A stretch of 64,000 nucleotides of DNA from Neostapfia colusana (Eukaryota > Streptophyta > Magnoliopsida > Poales > Poaceae). The DNA lies in the NCBI GenBank assembly GCA_030760725.1, contig JASWHV010000002.1:63419900-63483899 (forward strand). The letters are read 5' to 3'. Positions 1 through 13,304 of the stretch are shown here, in pieces. The notes under the pieces were generated by a model, which saw only the letters and a list, made by a program, of their open reading frames with translations, made no database searches and was not told the origin of the DNA. Numbering within the stretch: position 1 is the stretch's first letter; every line of letters begins with the position of its first letter. Made by a program: the position numbers and the translations under genes.

Positions 1-2809
1 GGAAGAAGCTTGGCCACATGTCCAAATGACCTCCAAAAAAAATTTAACTGCCCATATTTGAATTGGTCACCTGCCAAATTTGGAACATCTTTTGGGGAGG
101 AGCAGGGTGGACCCCACTTGTCATTGAGTCAATTAGACTTGCTCCCTAAGTCTCTCTGTTTTTGTTCACTGGGGCCCAGCTGTCTGTGAAATGAGCCACG
201 CGCTCTGTTTTTCTTCTACTATGCGATCGACAGCAGCGTCCTCCGATCACACTCGTGCCTCCCCGACGCCACCTCCTGCTTATCCTCTCAGTTCCCCCGG
301 CTCTTATCCTCCACACTGAAGCAACAAATGAATTTGCTCACTCTCAGCTCGTGCTTGCGGCCTCTGTTCTGCTTCCACGCGCGAAAGCGAGCCACTTGTG
401 CCGCTCCTCAGTTTTCAACCGCACACCGGCGTCCGTTCAATCTTTGCTCGAGCCGTCAACACAAAAAGGGAGCGCCCACCTGTGTACAAGGTCTTCCCCA
501 GCTCAGCTCCGACGCTCGGGGCTTCTGTTGGCCATAATTTGAAGATCAGCGCTGAGAACCGAGGTGCAAACGGCGGAACCGCAACTGGCTCGCCATGGGC
601 AGCACGCCACGGCCGTCATCACGTCCAAATCGCTGCTCAAGAAAGGTTCACCATACTCCCTAGATCGTGTAGCTGAAATTCGTATAGCAATTGATCAACC
701 GGGTGTTGATAATTTCCAAATTTCCAAAACCTAGTGCATGCGGGTAGGGCTCGGTCTACCCCAAAATTCATGTTGCACGATCCACCAAAGCTCAAGAAAG
801 CTTGCACACAGCTTCTACACTTCCTAGCGGCCGTCCTCGAAGAAGAACCGAGCAAAAACATCTAGGATCGACCGAGTTCTAGCCATTTTTCGTGCCGCCA
901 TGGAGAAATCGTCTCGGGTCACCGTGGAGCTTGATGTTGCTGGCCTTTTCACAGGGTGTGGAGTCCATTTTCAGCATCCTCAAGTGCCCACGGTGCTCTC
1001 CGAGCAATTCCCGACCGTTTTTATGCGGTGTAGAAGGTTTCCGACCACGCCAAAACCGTAGCGGCCGCTGCCGCCGTCGCGCGTAGGATTCCAGCCATCC
1101 TCGGTCCGAGGGAAGGCCGGCAACGTGTTCCCCGCACAAAAATACGTAGTGGCAGAAAAAATCAGAGAGTTCGGAGCACCGGAAGCTCCTCCCGGCGAGC
1201 TCTCCGGCGAGCTCAGCGGCGGGCGGGCGGGGGAGGTGGGAGGTAGGAGATGACAGGGCTGGCCCATGTGTCAGCGTCTGTTCGGGGAACCGGGATTCTC
1301 TGTTGCACAGGATCAGTTTGTGACTGTGCGGGGAAAACCATGTATCCTTGTGTGTCGATGCATGAGAAGGCGCCACGTCACCCCCATACCCGCTGTCAGA
1401 CTTTTAAACTTTTCCCGGTTTAATTCAAATGCCAGATTTGATTCAAACCGAGCATAACTTTTGCAAGGAAGCTCCAAATTTTTTCAAATTGGGTTAGATT
1501 CAGATTGAAAAACTCTATCCAAATATGCAACCCAATTTGCATGAAAGTCATTATTTAATTCTGAAAATTCTTTAAGAGTTTCAGCAAAAGAATTTTAGAG
1601 GGAGTTTGGTTCATCCAAAAATCCTCATATTTTTCCAGAGTAGTCTTTAGGATGTAAGTGAACTCCTGTAGAAATTTCAGCTCATTTGGAGTTGATTTGG
1701 TCAGGAGAATTCAGAGTTCAAATTTCCGTGTTCAAATGAATAAAGAAACATTTTCAGAAAAGTTCCAAAATTTGGAAATTCAGTTCTGGGCAATTATTAG
1801 CTCCAAAAATCCTAGGAAAATCCATGAAGACTCTATGAACTATAAATTAATTTGTAGTTCACTATGTTCAGCATGAACATGTGAGTTACTTCAGAATTAA
1901 TTCCTTTTTGCTTAATTGCTTAGAGAATTGTTCTGAATACACCACTCAGTGAAAAATTGTAATTTTTGGTCCAGATAACTTTCTTGTGACAGGGAACTCA
2001 CATGAACATTTTCAGCTCCATTGGATCTCTGGATCACCACTGTGCTGTTCAACCTCTTTAGGCGACCAAAACACAAGGGATAAAAATCACTTGGCACTTG
2101 ATCATCTTACTAAACCAAAACCCCAAACCTTAGCAACAGTGTCATTTTGACTTCTTGAACGGAGTTCTTGTTTTAAACTTATCATTTGACTTGATAGCAA
2201 AAGATTTACAATTAAACACATATGCATATTCATAACGTGAAGCAATCAAAGTGGAGATCAAAGAGGGAGGAAAGCAAGTGACCAAGCCTCAAGTGGTCTT
2301 AACTAATTGAATAGATACTTAGTTACCTGCAGAACCAAGACAAGCTCCGGTTTGCATTTAAGTTGTTTTTATAAAGTTTTTACTTTGTTCACTATTATGG
2401 GTTAGAGTTTGTATGTGCATTAGGTCAGGAATGTTTTATACTCCAAATGCATGACCAAATGGACCCTGGAGTCAAGGGTACAAAAGTGTCACCGCTATAG
2501 AATATTGCCATGCTAACTAGCTTATGACATCCGGTAGAAGTCGAGTAGTTGGAATCTATTGGCGAGCTATAGTTCGGAAATACATGGGTGTGGTTAAAAG
2601 AGGCAAACTAAAGTTTATGTTTCTAAATATGAGACCGGGCAGGAGGGTTAGGCCGCGACAAGATGAGGTCTTGGTCGAGTAGCTCTGCCTGTGTCGGTTA
2701 AGGACCAATGCGTGTGCGGCACCCATGAGCAAGTATTGAGTTGTGTACCGGATGCTTACTGCTATATGGGACCCAGGAAACCAATGTACCAGGTTAACTG
2801 GACTGTAGA
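1..2809 (+). mobile_element. E-type long LTR, left part (5' LTR of the host gypsy element)
   Basis: This segment resembles the A-family LTR at low identity. The stretch near 2320-2390 (accaagacaagctccggtttgc) and the stretch 2680-2800 line up in order with A' near 62340 and 62690-62790. The LTR start lies before the window. It is cut at 2809 by a minus-strand solo C LTR and resumes at 31361, with near-matching 5-bp flanks gtaga and ataga. The interior is AT-rich after about 1390, like the A LTRs. I see no gene in it; the short open frames match no family I know. Confidence 0.7.
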
Positions 2810-3624
2810 TGTGACACCCGGTTCCGAAAATAGAACCAAGTGAATGCATATGTGTGCCCAGGATGTTCATCACACGTACACATGTAATCCACAAACTGAA
2901 CTCAGAATATAACCATGAATAAATAGTGTTTAAGTACTTTATTACAATGACTCAAAGTCTCATTCATGAAACTCTAACTTATTCTTGCAGCGGAAGTCTC
3001 TAAACGACAGCGGAAATAACTAAGAAACAGGCTCCAATCTTCAACCCCACAGGCATGTTGGCAGTAGCTCGCACGCCTAGTACTCCAGATGTTCCTCGAA
3101 GTACTCATCTCCTGTAGCTGATGTATATGTGGTAATGCAAGGGTGAGTACATGTCATACTCAGCAAGTGCGGGAAAAGTATGACATGTAGCTTACAACAA
3201 GGTAGGAAATAAAAGGCTCATTACAGCAAGCAAATTTTTTTTCACAAACATGATAAAAACAGCAATTATTTCAAGGTGAAATTTATCCCATCATAATCAA
3301 ATAATTCAGCAACATTCTCTCATCAGAATTCACCATTTATCAAGTCTCATACAGCCATTAATCTATCTCAAGTTCATCTCATACTCATAAATATTCATCA
3401 CCATCTCATATTCATATAACCGAAACCAAACTCATTATCATGACTCAAAACAGTACCAAAAACCAATCCCAATGACCATACCATAACCATACCGAATAAC
3501 TATCCTAAGTTTTCCCTCTAATATTTGAAGTTGGCCAGGTGCTTGTGACCGGAAGCACGGCTATCGTGATAGTTTTACACTCTATAGAGGTGGCACCACA
3601 TTAAACATAAGTTCGTGATTTCGT

Positions 3625-6600
3625 TGACACGACCCAACGGTCTTGTCGAGCCAGGATCACGCTGAGGGGTGTTGCGTTGCACAGCACCGGATAACACACT
3701 TCAAAGGTACAAAGCGGAAGCAAAGTTTATTACATAAAGAGGTTTATGAACATTTGTACAACAAAATATGTTCCGTCTACACTGATGGGCGTAGACTACG
3801 CATCAAGTTCACGTTCAGCCCGTGAACGTATCCCTGCTAGCACGCACACACACTAACACGGCGGCGTGCACGACTCCCATTCAACGGGGTTCCCCTCCTC
3901 GGGTTCCGTCTCCTCCTCGGGAGTCCCTTCCTCATAGAACCCTGCAAAAGCTTCAAACACAAGCAGTGAGCACGAAGGCTTAGCAAGACTGACCCGTCTC
4001 TCCTAAACATGAAACTTCTACATTGAGGGTGATGGGTTACATGAGGCAGAATAAGTTGCAAGGACTCGCCTCATTAGTGGAACCTTACTTTCAAGTTTTA
4101 GCAGCAGGTTGTGGAGAACCTTACGCTAAGGCACATGAGAGAGCAGCAATCAAACAAGAAACGCATTTCTCTCATGTAAATTGCCCAAAGTTGAAAAGAA
4201 CTTTAGTTAGCTGTAGACTACAGCAAATCATTAACAATCAAAGTCCATCTTTCAATCAGAAACATTTTAACATGAATCTAGCCTGTTATTTTTATGTCAT
4301 GGTACAGTGAACAAGTGGTACTCACTGACCGCGAGGGATGGCGATTATAACCGATTTACACCTGCAGGGTTACCCGAATAACCCGTCACGTACGCCAGTA
4401 CTCGATGTTGCCTACAGCAACCATCACGGACGCCGTACGCAACCACCTTTCACCCATTAGCGAAATATTGAACCGGTCCTATCGTCCCGAGCAAGAGGTC
4501 TCTGCACGCGCATCTCAGTGCCTCCAGCCGATTTACACCTCAAGCTCTCAACCCTACCCTCTGAACGACAGGCAATGCCTCAATACCCAGCTACCCGAGT
4601 TACATCGGTTTCCCGGTTCCCATATAGCCGGTAGGTCTTCGGTATTGTTCTAGCTTGTTCAACAGGCCCGCACACGGCTCGGTCCTCAATCGACACAAGC
4701 GGAGCTACAGCACACAGGCCCCAAAGTACTGCTGCCCTTACTCTCCGCCCGGTCTCATTTTTCTTGCCATGTGTTTTATTTGCTATCTCTACCCGAGCAA
4801 TGTGCCTCTAGCCTATTCTCGTGAGTAGTTCCAACTACTTGACTTGTACCGAATCCTACACTATATTAACATTGCAGTAGCTAACGGAGTTTTCAATCCT
4901 AATCCCAACCCATGGCTTTCTTGGCTATGCATTTGGGTTTCAATCCAGACTCTAATGCAAGAAGTCATTGGTACTCAAAGAAAGTTCTCAAAACAGTAAA
5001 AAATTGTAAAAAGGTTAATGCAAACCGGAGCTTGCCTTGCTGCTCTTGGTCGTAGGCTAGCTGCTCTTCCGGAGTAACGAAGTCTAAGACTTCGGGTTCC
5101 TCCTCAACCTTAGCGACTACATATGAGAAATATAAATATGTGTCAATTTATATGCATTTCAATGGAATTTAAAATTGTGAACATTATAAGTTTCACTAGA
5201 CATACCCAATGACTATGAAATTTTTACTGTGGTTTGGTTACAACCTAAACAGAGACTTGGCCAAGTTTTATTTGCAGCAAAGCTCATGTGAGCCCTCCAC
5301 AAATAATTATGTACTTGACCTTAATTAGAGCTCTTAGGGTATTCTAGGGACTTTCATGGAGCAATCCATCCTGAAAACTAGATTTTCAGATGGTTCTAAT
5401 GGAGTTGGTCTCACTTAATTTGGAGGTTCCTAGCTAAGGATATGAGCTAAACAATTTCAGAAAAATTCTGAAAATGTTTCTGAACATTTTCCATTTTCTC
5501 TGGAACAGTTTCATTAATCACCCCATTAGGTGGATCAAATGAGCTCAAATGGATCTGAAATTTTTATGGCGGCTCAGGGATATTTTGGCCAACATCTCAG
5601 CGAAATTTCAGAAATTTCCTCCAAAGGGTTCTCCAGTTAAAATTCTAAACAGTGTTATTTTTGAAGAATTAATTCTGGAGAAATAGTGATTTTCATGAAG
5701 TAAAACTTCATTTGCTGGAAAGTACTCAGAGAGCTGAATCCAACAAAATTTGGTTCACTAGATTTGGAGTTTCCTAGAAAAAGTTATGAGGATTTGAAGT
5801 TTGAATGACATCTGAAATTCGGGAAAAGTTTAAATTACTGCGCGTGGGACCCGGGGCTACGTGTCAGCTCCTCATCGGTTGACATACGGGGCTAGAGAGC
5901 CCTTTGCGTGCAGCCGCACCTGATCCGTGCCACATCAGATCCCGGTTTTAAAATATCTGATGCTGACAGCCGGGACCCACCCCCTTCGTCTTCCTCCCGC
6001 CTCCCGTGCTCTGCCGCCACGATACCTCGCCGGAGAGCTCGCCGGCAGCCCCTGTGGTGCTCCAAACTTCATGATTCTGGGCACCCCTGCCTAAATCCAC
6101 TCGGGGAACATGATTCTGGGCCCAGCTTGTCATGAAAATGGACAGCACATGGTCGACGACGAGCGGTAGCTTCGAAAGAACTTTGGCCGTGTCGGCCGGC
6201 CTTCTTAACACCTCAACCGATCGAACAAAAGGTCGTCGAGCACCAGTGGACCCTAGTAAAGGTCGACATGAGCTCCACGAAGCTCGGAAAGGGCTGTGTT
6301 GGGCTGTCACCGTGCGACCTAGGCCGGAAATCAAAAATTCTTCTAAAACTCAAAGAACAGCGGTTTCCCTCAATGGTTCTTCGTTGTTCCTGCTCCTATA
6401 TGCTCGTACGGGCACCTAGAAGTGATCCCCTCCACGAGAGGATGAGTGGTGCGGTGTGGACTACGAATTTCATGTATCGGTTCGGGCTCCCCTTTTGCAC
6501 ACCGTCGCGAAATCATGAAATTCTGGCGTGAGCAGTCTATGTCATGCCGCCGGAGCTTGTGGTAATGAAAGAGGGACTGAAGGCGAACCTTTTTGCTGTT

Positions 6601-7676
6601 CACGGCTCGGCGAACGGCAGGCTGTGGTGGCCGGACGGATCGTTCCCGCGATGGCGGCTCGAGCTGAACCGGCAAAGGAAAGATCGTCACGATGGAGCTC
6701 AGGGAGGATTGCTCAGGGCCTGGAACCGGTGCGAGGGCGTCAAGGAAGATTTTGCGTACCCGGTGCTGGCCTCAGATCGCCGGGAAGATCACTGGATCGG
6801 CCGGGCGGTGAGGGACCGAGAGCTCAACCGAGCGGCGAGGGCTTTCGGTTTGCTGGGCGAGAACGTGTCGGGACAGCGGTGAGGAGCACCGGAGACCGCT
6901 CGGGCGCGTAGATAAAGGCACCGAGAGGCGGATCAGCGGCTGAGGGCAGCAAGTAGCTGGTGGTGCGGAAGCCTCCCCTCGGTGGCGCCCTGGGAGGCAG
7001 CTCGGGGACCCGAGCACTGAAGGTTCAGTCAGTTGAATTTCTTCAGTGGCTGACATGTGGGTCCCACTTCCTTTTTAACCCCTGAACTTAACTCCCTCTT
7101 ACTGTTGAAAACAGTAATCCCGCTTATACCCATGGTGATTTGAATTATCTACCCCTGAGCCATTTGAATTGGTTAGAATTCAAATTGGGTTTGTGTTTGA
7201 ATAAATTTCAGCACATGTGCAGATTGAAATTCAAATAGAGTTTGAATTTGCTAGACTTAGCTCATGTCAAGATCAACTCCAAATGGAGTGGAAATTGGTG
7301 TGTGAGCTCACAAAAATGTTCTGAGTAAGAATATGCCTCCCACTTTTGAATTCACAGGATGAAAACAGTTTGAATTTGAATTTAAGTTCAAACCACCCTA
7401 TTTCTAGCTATACCCAAAAGGACCTCAAAAAGGTTTTGAATTTGGGTGATACTTGGCATGGACATTCCTAGTAAGGTGTAGGAGTTTTTCATATGTCCAG
7501 CCCCTATATGATGCATGTGGGAAATGCCACTTTTGCATTGTGTGAGTTTGTTCTCTAATGATCATGTTGATGGTGGTTACTTGCTCTTCTAATGTGTTCA
7601 TCAACTTTCTTCAAATGAAGTGTGTGTGTGGTGTGATGAGCATCTTGAGTATGTGCCAAAAACTTAGGCCCTTACA
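3625..7676 (-). mobile_element. Element A 3' LTR (4052 bp)
   Basis: On the minus strand it starts TGTAAGGGCC at 7676 and ends GGGTCGTGTCA at 3625. It is near full-length identical in layout to the LTRs at 25289-29341, 44560-48601 and 59720-63763. It contains two exon-like coding stretches on the minus strand. One is 5116-5036, followed by AAG|GCAAG. The other is 3941-3853, preceded by TTTTGCAG and ended by TAG. Both are conserved in the other A LTRs. Confidence 0.92.
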
Positions 7677-7692
7677 TTCCCCCCCCTTAAAA
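7677..7692 (-). other. Polypurine tract of element A
   Basis: On the minus strand the sequence reads TTTTAAGGGGGGGGGAA directly before the TGTAAGGGCC start of the 3' LTR. This is the expected site for plus-strand DNA priming. It lies just downstream of the pol stop at 7745. Confidence 0.85.
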
Positions 7693-7744
7693 GAATATCG
7701 TCCCGAGATTATAAAGTAAAAATGAGAGGGAGGATGGTGGAAAA

Positions 7745-9980
7745 TTACCGTATATGCGACGTGAAAAAGTCGGGGTAGTTAGCACGAAGAAATCCTTCAC
7801 TCTCCCATGTCGCTTTGTCCACGGAGTGATTACTCCACAGAACTTTGTAGAACCACAACGTACGGTTGCGTGTGGTTCGGGCCTTTTCATCAATAACCTG
7901 AACCGGTTCCTCCCGATACGTGAGATCCGGTTTCAGTTCTTCGATATCCTCCAGCTGAACGGTCGTTGATAGCTTAAGACACTTCCTCAGCTGGGAGATG
8001 TGAAAGACGTCGTGCACACCAGAAAGTGCTTCTGGTAATTTCAGCCGGTATGCTACCGATCCACATCTTTCTGCAATCTGAAATGGACCGATGAATCGGG
8101 GTGCCAACTTTCCTCTCACCGTGAATCTGTTCACGCCCTTCATTGGAGACACAAGTAGGTATACGTGATCCCCGACTTCGAATTGTAGTGGACGCCTTCT
8201 CCGGTCCGCATATTGCTTCTGTCTGGATTGGGCGGCTTTTAGGTTCGCTTGAATCAAGCGAACCTTTTCTTCCGCGTTGTTGACAAGATCAATCCCGAAG
8301 GTGTCCCTTTCGCCAGACTCACACAAATTTAGTGGTGTGCGGCATTTTCTCCCGTATAGCGCCTCGTAAGGCGCCATCTTGATGCTGGCTTGGTACCCAT
8401 TATTGTACGAGAACTCGGCTAACGGCAAGTGATCATCCCAATTCTTGCCGTGGTTGATGGCGCAGGCTCGTTGCATATCTTCTAAAATTTGATTTACCCG
8501 CTCGGTTTGCCCATGTGTCTGCGGGTGGTATGCTGAACTATGGATTAGCTTCGTCCCTAATGCAGCGTGTAGCTGCTCCCAAAAATGGGACACAAATAAA
8601 GTGCCCTGATCCGATATGATGGTATGGGGTACGCCGTACAAGCATAGGATCCGTGAGATGTACAGTTCAGCGTACTTCTTGTCGTTGTAGTTGGTGTTGA
8701 CCGGGATCAAATGGGCAACTTTTGTGAGCCGGTGTATAATTACCAACACAGAATCATGTTTCTGCAAAAAGGTGGGTAAACCGACGATGATGTCCATGCT
8801 CACATCTTCCCACTTCCAGGCAGGAACGCCCAGTGGTTGTAGCAGTCCTGGTTTCTGCATATGATCTGCCTTCACCCTTCGACATGTATCACATTCGGAC
8901 ACGTACTTCACGATTTCCCGCTTCATCCGTGTCCACCAAAACTTGCTTCTGAGTTCTTGATACATTTTGTTGCTGCCGGAGTGAATAGAAAATTTTGACA
9001 AGTGAGCCTCATCAAAAAATTTCTTCCGTAACTGCGGGTTACGGGGTACGACGATCCGGTCCTTGAACCATAGGACGCCGTCTCCGTCTTTCCGGAAACA
9101 TTTCAGCTCCCCACTGTCTACACGTCTCGGTAAATGCGACATGCCCTTGTCATGTTTCTGAGCTGCCACTATCTCTTCACGGATGGTGGGGATCAAAGCT
9201 AAGTTGTAGAGAGCTCCATGTGGAATCACATGCAGTGGTGGTTCGCTCTCTTCCAACGGTGTGATGGTCAGATTGTTGACGTGTGACTTGCGACTAAGCG
9301 CATACGCCACTACATTTACCTTGCCGAGGTGATAATGAATCTCTATTTCGTAATCCTTTATCAAATCTAACCATCTTTGCTGCGTCATGTTCAGCTCCTT
9401 CTGAGTGAATATGTACTTGAGGCTTTTGGGGTCGGTATATAAATGTACGAGATTACCGAGTAGGTAGTGCCTCCACATTTTAAGTGCGAGTACCACGGCA
9501 GCGAGCTCCAAGTCATGAGTTGGATAATTCTGCTCATGGTTTATGAGCTGCCATGATCCATACGCGACCACTCTTCGGTCTTCCATCAGCACACATCCGA
9601 GCCCAATGCCAGATGCATCACAGTACACATCGAACGGTTTTGTTGTGTCTGGCTGCGCCAAAACCGGTGCTGATGTCAGGTGCTTCACTAATGCCTTGAA
9701 CACTGCTTCACATGCTGGACTCCAAACATATTTGGTAGCCTTCTTCAGCAGCTCCGTCAGAGGCTTGGCAATCTTCGAGAAGTTCGGAATGAACCTCCGA
9801 TATTATCCCGCGAGTCCGAGGAAACTCCGTACCTCGTGAACAGTTCTCGGGGACTTCCAATTCAGCACTTGTGTCATTTTACTCGGGTTTACAGCGATGC
9901 CCTCTGCTGAGATGATATGTCCGAGAAAAGGCACTTGCGATATCCAGAATTCGCGCTTGCTGAATTTCGCGTATAGCTTC
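7745..9980 (-). pseudogene. Element A pol, C-terminal RT, RNase H, integrase and chromodomain
   Basis: On the minus strand one frame runs from 9980 to the stop at 7745, broken only by a TAA at 9803-9805. The order is the end of RT (FLGHIISAEGI), RNase H (YCDAS, LELAAV, YTDPK), the integrase HHCC zinc site (H-H-CDTC), the DDE core (MDIIVGLP, SDQG, QTERVNQ) and a chromodomain-like C terminus ending near YPDFF. RNase H has lost its last catalytic Asp: the usual VADALSR reads VAYALSR. The DHK motif is DPK. RT motifs upstream, including the catalytic xxDD box, are absent because element B and a deletion cut the gene at 9980. In the family this polyprotein does reverse transcription and integration, with the chromodomain guiding insertion to heterochromatin. 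This copy cannot be autonomous. Confidence 0.9.
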
Positions 9981-10250
9981 TGTAACACCCCAAAATCCTT
10001 TTAAGAGGGGCATTTAAAAATTTTTGGACGTATTGCCGGCCCATCCCACCCCGCGCCAGCCCGCAGTCGCGCGCCCCGTTCCCTTTCTCGCTGACGTGTG
10101 GGGCCCACCATCCTTCTTCCTCCTCGCGCCCGCGCTCGGCCGGCCGGGACTCTTCTCTCCTCCGAATCAAAACAGCCCCGGATACTCGCGTATCCCAGCC
10201 GAATTTCTGGACGACGCAAACTCGATCACAACAGAACACCGCCCTCCCCG

Positions 10251-10260
10251 GCTATATAAA
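10251..10260 (+). promoter_or_regulatory. TATA box of the B 5' LTR
   Basis: GCTATATAAACACC lies in a GC-rich stretch at the same place in the 3' LTR (19489) and, as TATAAAAA, in B' (58242-58235 minus). It is the likely start-site element for the genomic RNA. Confidence 0.7.
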
Positions 10261-10462
10261 CACCGGCATCTCCCCCATTTTCACCAACGATCAGCCATTT
10301 TCCTTCCGGTGAGAACCTGAGTTTCTCCGGCCAATTTCGCTCGATCTTCGCTCGGGATTTCTGATCTAACGCGCTGATCTTGATCCACCGCCTCCGGGGA
10401 ATCACGCAGGTGCAGAAAACTCGGTGGTTTGCGCCTCAAACACAGCGCCGACGAGCCTTGCC

Positions 10463-13053
10463 ATGAATTCATCTCGGACCTCGTCGCCGACCGCTTTCCA
10501 GGACCTCCGAGCTCAAGAAAACCCCCGAGGTGAGATCCCCGACCTCCCATCTACCGATCTATGCCATGAAATCCCAGTTTTAGGAAGAATTGACGAAGAT
10601 CCGAAGCTCTCCGGTGAGATCGCAGCCTGCCGCCGCCGCGCGCCGCCGGGCAGCGCCGCCCGCGCTCGATCAGAGCGACGTGGCCGCTTGTGCGCCGTCT
10701 ATTTTAAATCGCAGGGTAGAATTTAAATCCCCGCATACCGGTTCGACGTTATAATCTCAGCCGTCTGTTTTAAATCGGACGTTCCACGTCAGCCCCGCGT
10801 TATAAAGGCTGGGATTCTTACGTGCTACCCCCTGGGGATCTCGGAAAATACGAGCTAGCCCCGGAGACTTCAGATCTAGCACCTGGAACTTCAGAAATTC
10901 ATGTAAATTCAATTAAAAATCAGTTTTAGCCCCTGGACTTAATAAAAATTAGGAAAACCCCTCTGTTATGTGTAGTTAGACCCTTGGAAATTTATAAAAT
11001 AATATAATACACCCTTTGATGGGGTAAGTTTGCCTTTTTAACCTTATATAATATTAAATTTCGGAATTGGACTATGAAATTAAGATTTAAATTTAAAAAG
11101 AGTGAGGCACACACATTATAAATTCAAGTTTAAACCCTACTAACAATTGGAAAGCTTTAGAATGAGCTAAAAATAAATTTTAGGCTGAAATGAAATCTAT
11201 TTGTGTGTGTTCATGTTTAATTAGATATAGAAACACATTTTAGGCTAGGAAATAATTCTGAAAATTGGTAAAATAAATGTAAAATAATTCAGAAGTTCAA
11301 AAATATATTATTTACTATTTTAGATCAGAACCTATTCTGTTTAGATGATGTGTCTTACTATTGTCATAATAAAGTTCACAATTAGGTATAGAAAGTAAAT
11401 TTAAAATATAGTAAAATAGGTATGCATAACTAGAAAATGATAAATGAAATCTCCAAAACACAAAGATTGCAGTTTAGGATTTGGTAGAAGGTATGGATTT
11501 GGTAGAAGGCCTGAAAACCCATTTGGAATAGGAAAATACCTTCCATGCATATTTGGTAGCTAAGATGTGTATCAATTGAATAAAGGAATTTGTTTAAATT
11601 AGAAATTCATATATAGTGTGCAAACAATAAATCTGAATACAAAAGTAAGAAATCATATGCACATGTTAAAAAGTGCATGTAAGCCCAAAATCAACACACA
11701 TAGAGTAACCACAACACATAGAAATGTGAATGATTTTCATAAATGTGAATGTGTGGTTTGTATGAAGTGAAAGTGTGAACTATGTCTTATAGATTGTTGT
11801 TTTATTTTGCTATGTGTGATGGTATGAGTAGAACCTGCTCCAGAGCAAGTTCTTCCTTTCCAAGATCAGGACTATCCATTCCCAGAGCAGCATGAAGAAG
11901 GCAAGTGTCCTTGACAACTTTGACCCTATACTAGGATGTGTAGATAGAATTATTTGCATTGTCAATTGAAATATGAAACCCATGCTAGGAAGTTTCCATA
12001 GAATTGCATTACCTTGTTTCCTTGTAGCTTGGGTTGGGATTTATTTTATCATGTCTTTTATTTATATGCTTATGATTAGCCATGCTTAGAATGGGATAAT
12101 TGGGATATGAGATCATAAATTTATTTACCTTATTCTTGAATGAGATATTATGAGTTATGTAGAGGTAGGGATCGAGGCAAGTTGGATGATTTGGTTGGTG
12201 CTGGGTGCACGAGACTTGGGTTTGTGTTTAGTACTTGCCTGGATCCTAAGGACCGGTTCATGAAGCATGTAACCTGGCTTTACCGTGCCAACCACATGCT
12301 GAGATGGGGCAGCTTGGCCAATTAATTAGGTGTATAACGGCGTAGTATGGGTGTGTTAGATGGTGCGGGGAGTAGGTGTCAGCTGGACTACCATATGAAC
12401 CGCAAGGCTCAAGAGGGGGCCACTGCAGCGGGGCTGGAGCCTCTTGTATGCTGTTAGGGGTGAAACCTCAGTGGGCCCACGCTCGCCGGGAATCCCTTTG
12501 TAAAGGCTTCGTAGTGATCTCCTGGCTACACACCTGGGAAGTGTGAATGTGGTTCGTAGCCACTAGCATAATGGAGGTTCTTTTAGTCCACCTGGCAACG
12601 GGGGATGAAATCAATACATGTGAGTACAGTGGTGCAAACTCTGCAGAGTCAAAACTGTCATGACAGCCGTGCTCACGGTCAAGAGCGTCTTGGACTTATT
12701 CATGATTAGAGGATTGATGGCTTTGGATGTTGAGGATGTTAAGCGGGGAGCTTAACATTGGAAATGATGTAATGGTTATTTAATTATGATGATGGGTTGG
12801 GAGATTGGGACCATTTCACCTATGTAGTAATGTAGGTGCTTAATAAGCTAAGGTGATAGGTATTAATTGCGTAGTGCTTTAACCATGAGTTCAACCTCTC
12901 CTTGTTCTAGCCATGCATGATATAACTTTCCCACACTTGCTGAGTACCATCGGTACTCAAACTTACATATTTGTTGGTTTATATTGCTGCTCAGGTCAAG
13001 AGAATGATGTGGTGTTTAATGATCAAGATTTCGTGCCCGAAGAAGGTTTCTAG
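10463..13053 (+). CDS. Possible spliced ORF inside the B 5' LTR (hypothetical acidic protein)
   Basis: Three segments can be read as one three-exon gene of 64 codons. Exon 1 runs from an ATG at 10463 to 10529, followed by GAG|GTGAGAT. Exon 2 is 11832-11900, preceded by ATGAGTAG and followed by AAG|GCAAGT. Exon 3 is 12995-13053, preceded by GCTGCTCAG and ending in TAG. All joints are phase 1. The second intron would be of the GC-AG class, and its donor matches that class consensus. Exons 2 and 3 are rich in Glu, Gln, Asp, Phe and Pro. The same segments recur in both other B LTRs, and exons 2 and 3 have counterparts in the A and C LTRs. The ATG is present only in this copy (GTG in the 3' LTR). 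Splicing is inferred and nothing is known of function; the segments could instead be non-coding leader. Confidence 0.4.
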
Positions 13054-13304
13054 GTTCAGGGAGTCCCCCGGGCAACGCCTGTGACGGAGCCCACAAGAAT
13101 AATATTCCGCTGCTATTTTATCTACATGTTATGAACTTATTATCGTCCATGGAGACAGATACTATGTAAGACTTATTTACATTCGACACCTGGCTTGTAA
13201 TAAATGATGCTTCACTATTTGTTATCACATGTATGAGAAAATGATCCTGGCATACATGTGATATTCACTTGGTTGTTCTTCGGAAAAACCGGGTGCGACA
13301 GAAG

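Larger units (their letters stand above)
9981..13300 (+). mobile_element. Element B 5' LTR (3320 bp)
   Basis: It starts TGTAACACCCC and ends GGGTGCGACA, four bases before the PBS. It lacks about 105 bp present in the 3' copy (19154-19264 region), which explains most of the size difference. A TATA box lies only about 270 bp from its start, so U3 is short and R-U5 is about 3 kb. The interior is AT-rich from about 10880. Confidence 0.93.

Noticed and set aside
879..1376. 165-codon minus-strand frame in the E LTR
   Set aside because: GC-rich LTR leader with no domain and no match in the other LTR copies.
10424..10726. Continuous 100-codon frame in all three B LTRs as a single-exon gene
   Set aside because: It needs a GTG start, and the splice-donor at 10529 gives a better join to conserved downstream exons; the read-through part may be intron.
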